DNA of 9,711 bases from Anaerolineae bacterium. GTDB taxonomy: Bacteria > Chloroflexota > Anaerolineae > B4-G1 > DUEL01. The stretch covers positions 1-9,711 of the forward strand of contig JAFGOJ010000325.1 in the NCBI GenBank assembly GCA_016926575.1, in the 5' to 3' direction. The position numbers and the translations under genes were made by a program. Below the pieces are notes generated by a model. That model was not told where the DNA came from. It worked only from the letters and a program-made list of their open reading frames with translations, and ran no database searches. This document shows positions 7,137-9,711 of this stretch, piece after piece. Every line of letters starts with the position of its first letter. Position 1 is the stretch's first letter.

Positions 7137-8519
7137 ATGACCGAAACGTTTGATTTCCCCGCCGGCTTTGTGTGGGGGGCTGCTACTTCCTCATACCAGA
7201 TTGAGGGCGCGTGGGACGAGGACGGGAAGGGCGAGTCGATCTGGGACCGCTTCTCCCACACGCCGGGCCGGGTCAGGGATGGCGACACGGGCGACGTGGC
7301 CTGCGACCACTACCACCGCTGGGCGGAGGACGTGGCGCTGATGCAGGCGCTGGGGCTACAGGCCTACCGCTTCTCCGTCTCCTGGCCGCGCATCCTGCCC
7401 GCCGGGCGGGGGGCGGTCAACCCGGCCGGGCTCGATTTCTACGACCGGCTGGTGGATGGATTGCTGGACGCTGGGATCGAGCCGTTCGTCACGCTCTACC
7501 ACTGGGACCTCCCTCAGGCGCTCCAGGACGAAGGCGGGTGGCCCGCCCGGTCGACGGCCGAGGCGTTCGTCGAGTACGCCGACGTGTTGAGCCGCCGCCT
7601 GGGCGACCGGGTGACGCACTGGATCACCCACAACGAGCCTGCGGTGACGGCTTACACTGCTCACTTTCACGGCGCGCACGCCCCCGGTGTGCGCGATATG
7701 GCCACCGCCCTGCGGGTGGCGCATCACCTGCTGCTCTCCCACGGCTGGACGGTGGAGCTCCTGCGCCGCAACAGCCCCGGCGCCGAGGTGGGCATCACGC
7801 TCAACGTGAACTACTCGGTGCCTGCCTCGCCCGGCGCGGCAGACGCGAATCTCGCCCGCCGGCACGACGGCATGTGGTACCGCTGGTTCCTCGACCCACT
7901 GGTGGGGCACGGCTACCCCGCCGACGTCGTCGCCGACCGGGTGGCGGAGGGCGCGCTGCCGCCGGAGGGGCTGGACGTCGTCCATCCGGGCGACATGGCG
8001 GCCATCGCCGTGCCCATCGACTTCATGGGCGTCAACTACTACCGGCGCGAGGTCTTCCGCGACCGGGCGGCGGCGGGCAATTTGCCGCAGGTGGTCTTCG
8101 AACCACCCCAATCGGCACCCGCATGGACGGAGATGGGGTGGGAGATCTACCCGGAGGGGCTGTATCACGTCTTGAGGAGACTCCATCAAGAATATCAGAT
8201 GCCGAAACTCTACGTCACAGAGAACGGGTGCAGCTTCTCCGGCGGAGCGGGGGCGGATGGGCGCACAAACGACCGGCGGCGCATCGATTATCTGGCCGGC
8301 CACTTCGCCGCTGCCGCCCAGGCCATCGCGCACGGCGCGCCGTTGGCCGGCTATTTCGTCTGGTCACTGTTCGACAACTTCGAATGGGCCCACGGCTACG
8401 CCCAGCGGTTCGGCATCGTCTGGGTCGATTTCGAGACCGGCGAGCGGATTCCTAAAGAGAGTGCATTGTGGTACCAACGGTTTATTTTCGCGCAATCGGA
8501 AAAGGAGATTGAAAAATGA
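7137..8519 (+). CDS. GH1 family beta-glucosidase
   Basis: This 460-residue retaining glycosidase hydrolyses terminal beta-linked glucosides, possibly also galactosides or fucosides. The GH1 N-terminal signature FVWGAATSSYQIEG (11-24) carries Q21 of the glucose subsite. HWD (122-124) and THNEP (164-168) follow, with E167 as acid/base. YVTENG (359-364) contains the nucleophile E362. VWSLFDNFEWAHGY (408-421) supplies W409 and E416 of the sugar-binding site. The length is normal for the family. There is no signal peptide, so it should act in the cytosol on oligosaccharides that have entered or been made there. The gene lies 22 nt after the second permease gene and overlaps the reductase gene by 4 nt. 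Sharing an operon with the phosphorylase suggests a beta-glucan or beta-oligoglucoside substrate. Linkage specificity cannot be read from the sequence. Confidence 0.96.
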   Translation: MTETFDFPAGFVWGAATSSYQIEGAWDEDGKGESIWDRFSHTPGRVRDGDTGDVACDHYHRWAEDVALMQALGLQAYRFSVSWPRILPAGRGAVNPAGLDFYDRLVDGLLDAGIEPFVTLYHWDLPQALQDEGGWPARSTAEAFVEYADVLSRRLGDRVTHWITHNEPAVTAYTAHFHGAHAPGVRDMATALRVAHHLLLSHGWTVELLRRNSPGAEVGITLNVNYSVPASPGAADANLARRHDGMWYRWFLDPLVGHGYPADVVADRVAEGALPPEGLDVVHPGDMAAIAVPIDFMGVNYYRREVFRDRAAAGNLPQVVFEPPQSAPAWTEMGWEIYPEGLYHVLRRLHQEYQMPKLYVTENGCSFSGGAGADGRTNDRRRIDYLAGHFAAAAQAIAHGAPLAGYFVWSLFDNFEWAHGYAQRFGIVWVDFETGERIPKESALWYQRFIFAQSEKEIEK

Positions 8520-9493
8520 CGGAGAAAGTGGAAAAGCGGACGCTGGGTAAGAGTGGCATCGAGGTCACCAAGATGGGCTTCGGCCTGTGGGCGGCCGGCG
8601 GCGACTATTGGGGGCCGACGGAGGATCAAAAGATATTCGACGCCATCGACGCCGCGCTCGATGCCGGGATCAATTTCTTCGACACCGCCGACGTCTACGG
8701 CGGAGGGCACAGCGAGGAACTGCTGGGCCGGGCGATGAAGGGGCGGCGCGACCGATTCGTCACCGCCACCAAGATCGGCTGGTTCGATTTCGACGGCGAG
8801 GCCGGCAGATCGGCCTACGATACCGTCGACAAGCTGGTCGCCGGGGTGGAGAGCAATCTCCGCCGGCTGCAGACGGACTACGTGGACGTCATCCAGAGCC
8901 ACATCGACTTCCGCGACCCGACGATGGAGGTCTTCCTGGAGGGGTTCCAAAAGCTCCAACGGGATGGCAAGGTGCGCGCCTACGGCGTCAGCACCAGCAA
9001 CTTCGAGTACCTGCAAGCCTTCAACGGCGATGGTGGAGCCTCGACGCTCCAGATCGACTACAGCATCCTCAACCGCACGCCGGAGGCCGAGATTTTCCCC
9101 TACTGCATCGCGCATAACATCGGCGTCATCACCCGTGGGCCGCTGGCGATGGGCATTCTAACCGGCAAGTTCACTCCTGATTGGGAGTTCCGCGAGGACG
9201 ACTGGCGGAGGCGTTGGCAAGAGACCCCCGAGGAGCGGGACGTCTTCTTGCAGGACCTGCAAAAGGTGGAGCAGCTGCGTCCGCTGGCGCAGGGCCGGAC
9301 GATGGCCCAGTTGGCGCTCCAGTTCGTCATGGCTCACCCGGCGGTGACGGTGGCGATCCCCGGGGCGAAGAACCCGCGCCAGTTGCAGGACAACGTGCAG
9401 GCCGCGCTGTTGCCCGCGTTGACGGACGAGGAACTGGCCCAGATCGACGCCATCACGCCATCGGGCGGCGGGCGGAAGATTTGGCCGGCGTAG
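8516..9493 (+). CDS. Aldo/keto reductase (COG0667 type)
   Basis: This 325-residue NAD(P)H-dependent oxidoreductase should fold as a TIM barrel and reduce an aldehyde, ketone or sugar, or oxidise one in reverse. The catalytic tetrad is complete: D56 in NFFDTAD, Y61 in VYGGGHSEELLG, K86 in VTATKIG and H129 in IQSHID. Cofactor-binding blocks are YGVSTSNFE (156-164), TRGPLAMGILTGKF (206-219) and IPGAKNPRQLQDN (281-293), where the basic residues suggest NADP(H). The gene overlaps the beta-glucosidase stop as ATGA and has AAAGGAGA at 8501-8508, 7 nt before the start. Its place as the last gene of a beta-glucoside operon suggests a sugar or sugar-derived carbonyl substrate, but that is inference. 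No membrane or export signal is present. Confidence 0.95.
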   Translation: MTEKVEKRTLGKSGIEVTKMGFGLWAAGGDYWGPTEDQKIFDAIDAALDAGINFFDTADVYGGGHSEELLGRAMKGRRDRFVTATKIGWFDFDGEAGRSAYDTVDKLVAGVESNLRRLQTDYVDVIQSHIDFRDPTMEVFLEGFQKLQRDGKVRAYGVSTSNFEYLQAFNGDGGASTLQIDYSILNRTPEAEIFPYCIAHNIGVITRGPLAMGILTGKFTPDWEFREDDWRRRWQETPEERDVFLQDLQKVEQLRPLAQGRTMAQLALQFVMAHPAVTVAIPGAKNPRQLQDNVQAALLPALTDEELAQIDAITPSGGGRKIWPA

Positions 9494-9519
9494 GTTTGTT
9501 GCCCGACTGTGCTCTTTGT

Positions 9520-9538
9520 GGTGAAATCAGCCTTTTTT
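9520..9538 (+). terminator. Possible weak intrinsic terminator after the operon
   Basis: GGTGAAATCAGCC followed by six T (9533-9538) can form a short stem of four pairs with one bulged G and a small AAAT loop. The T-run and its position 27 nt after the last stop fit a terminator, but the stem is much weaker than usual for a GC-rich genome. Confidence 0.3.
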
Positions 9539-9589
9539 CAGGACAGAGGCCATGATCGCTTTGCTCACAACCGATAGACGAAAATGCCA

Positions 9590-9622
9590 ACCCTCCCGCA
9601 GGTTCCAAACCTGCGGGAGGGT
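9590..9622. repeat. Perfect 15-bp inverted repeat with 3-nt loop
   Basis: ACCCTCCCGCAGGTT is followed by the loop CCA and its exact reverse complement, giving a 15-bp uninterrupted hairpin. No T-run follows, so it may stop transcription only in a factor-dependent way, protect the 3' end of the message, or be an intergenic repeat element. The core GGTTnnnAACC is shared with the leader hairpin at 2-20, and the segment CCGCAGGTT recurs at 9689-9697 in the next hairpin. Confidence 0.8.
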
Positions 9623-9668
9623 GAGGGCCGCCTGAGGCATTAACCCAGGCCCATTTGCGGAAGGGGTC

Positions 9669-9711
9669 CGGGGGAACCGGAAGGTAAACCGCAGGTTTAC
9701 CCGTTTCCCCG
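9669..9711. repeat. Two-part hairpin running to the end of the window
   Basis: The inner stem GGTAAACC (9683-9690) pairs perfectly with GGTTTACC (9694-9701) across a GCA loop. An outer stem CGGGGGAAC (9669-9677) pairs with GTTTCCCCG (9703-9711) through nine pairs, one of them G-U. The asymmetric internal loop is 5 nt on the left and 1 nt on the right. It may extend beyond the window. Its role is unknown; a repeat element is the simplest reading. Confidence 0.6.

Larger units (their letters stand above)
58..9493 (+). other. Seven-gene operon: phosphorylase, binding protein, ABC-2 transporter, beta-glucosidase, reductase
   Basis: Seven genes follow each other on the same strand. Successive junctions are 3 nt, 3 nt, a 4-nt ATGA overlap, 2 nt, 22 nt and a 4-nt ATGA overlap. 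This spacing leaves no room for ordinary terminators or promoters between genes and implies one transcript with coupled translation. The set combines cytosolic beta-glucan or beta-glucoside enzymes with an ABC-2 transporter and a signal-less solute-binding protein. No regulator gene lies in the window, so control is either encoded outside it or acts through the leader. I see no convincing sigma-70 promoter in the 57 bases before the first gene; the promoter probably lies upstream of the window. Confidence 0.85.

Noticed and set aside
7211..8455. Open frame of 414 codons overlapping the beta-glucosidase gene
   Set aside because: It is an out-of-frame Arg/Gly/Pro-rich translation; the GH1 frame contains all catalytic motifs.
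9552..9635. 27-codon open frame after the reductase gene starting at ATG 9552
   Set aside because: It reads straight through the perfect inverted repeat at 9590-9622 and gives a short basic peptide with no recognisable feature; only a poor AGAGG precedes it.
9625..9652. GGGCC (9625-9629) and GGCCC (9648-9652) as a third downstream hairpin
   Set aside because: Only five pairs with an 18-nt loop, expected by chance in this composition.
1..9711. CRISPR arrays, tRNA or rRNA genes, insertion sequences
   Set aside because: No regularly spaced direct repeats, no tRNA or rRNA motifs, and no transposase or integrase motif in any plausible frame.

Overview
The window is a GC-rich bacterial segment in which almost everything is one tightly packed, seven-gene operon on the + strand (58-9493). 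No gene lies on the - strand. The protein families (a roughly 1,070-residue cellobiose-phosphorylase-like enzyme, a DUF990-type ABC-2 permease pair, a GH1 beta-glucosidase and an aldo/keto reductase), the high GC and the short GC-rich hairpin repeats flanking the operon suggest a free-living saccharolytic bacterium. Chloroflexota (Anaerolineae-like) is my best guess, but no rRNA or marker gene is present to confirm it.

Layout: 1-57 is a short leader with a perfect GC hairpin (2-20) and a Shine-Dalgarno sequence. 58-3282 encodes a very large clan GH-Q-like glycoside phosphorylase (COG3459 type; GH94 or GH161 relative). 3286-4494 encodes a family 1 (MalE/UgpB-like) solute-binding protein that lacks any signal peptide. 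4498-5526, 5523-6314 and 6317-7114 encode an ABC ATPase and two DUF990-type ABC-2 permeases (COG4586/COG4587/COG3694). 7137-8519 encodes a GH1 beta-glucosidase with both catalytic glutamates. 8516-9493 encodes an aldo/keto reductase with the complete catalytic tetrad. Gene junctions are either ATGA overlaps (5523 and 8516) or gaps of 2-22 nt, so the genes are probably co-transcribed and translationally coupled. 9494-9711 is non-coding, with a weak T-run hairpin, a perfect 15-bp hairpin and a second long hairpin running to the window edge.

How the genes may work together: all three enzymes and the binding protein appear cytoplasmic. A beta-glucoside or beta-glucan oligosaccharide is the natural shared substrate of the phosphorylase and the beta-glucosidase, and the reductase could act on a released sugar or derivative. 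The unusual part is the transporter. There are no MalF/MalG-type importer permeases. A signal-less sugar-binding protein is instead encoded directly before an ABC-2 (normally export-type) transporter. Either this is an exporter with a cytosolic carbohydrate-binding adaptor, or a non-classical sugar transport or sensing system. This gene set is the most interesting signal in the window.
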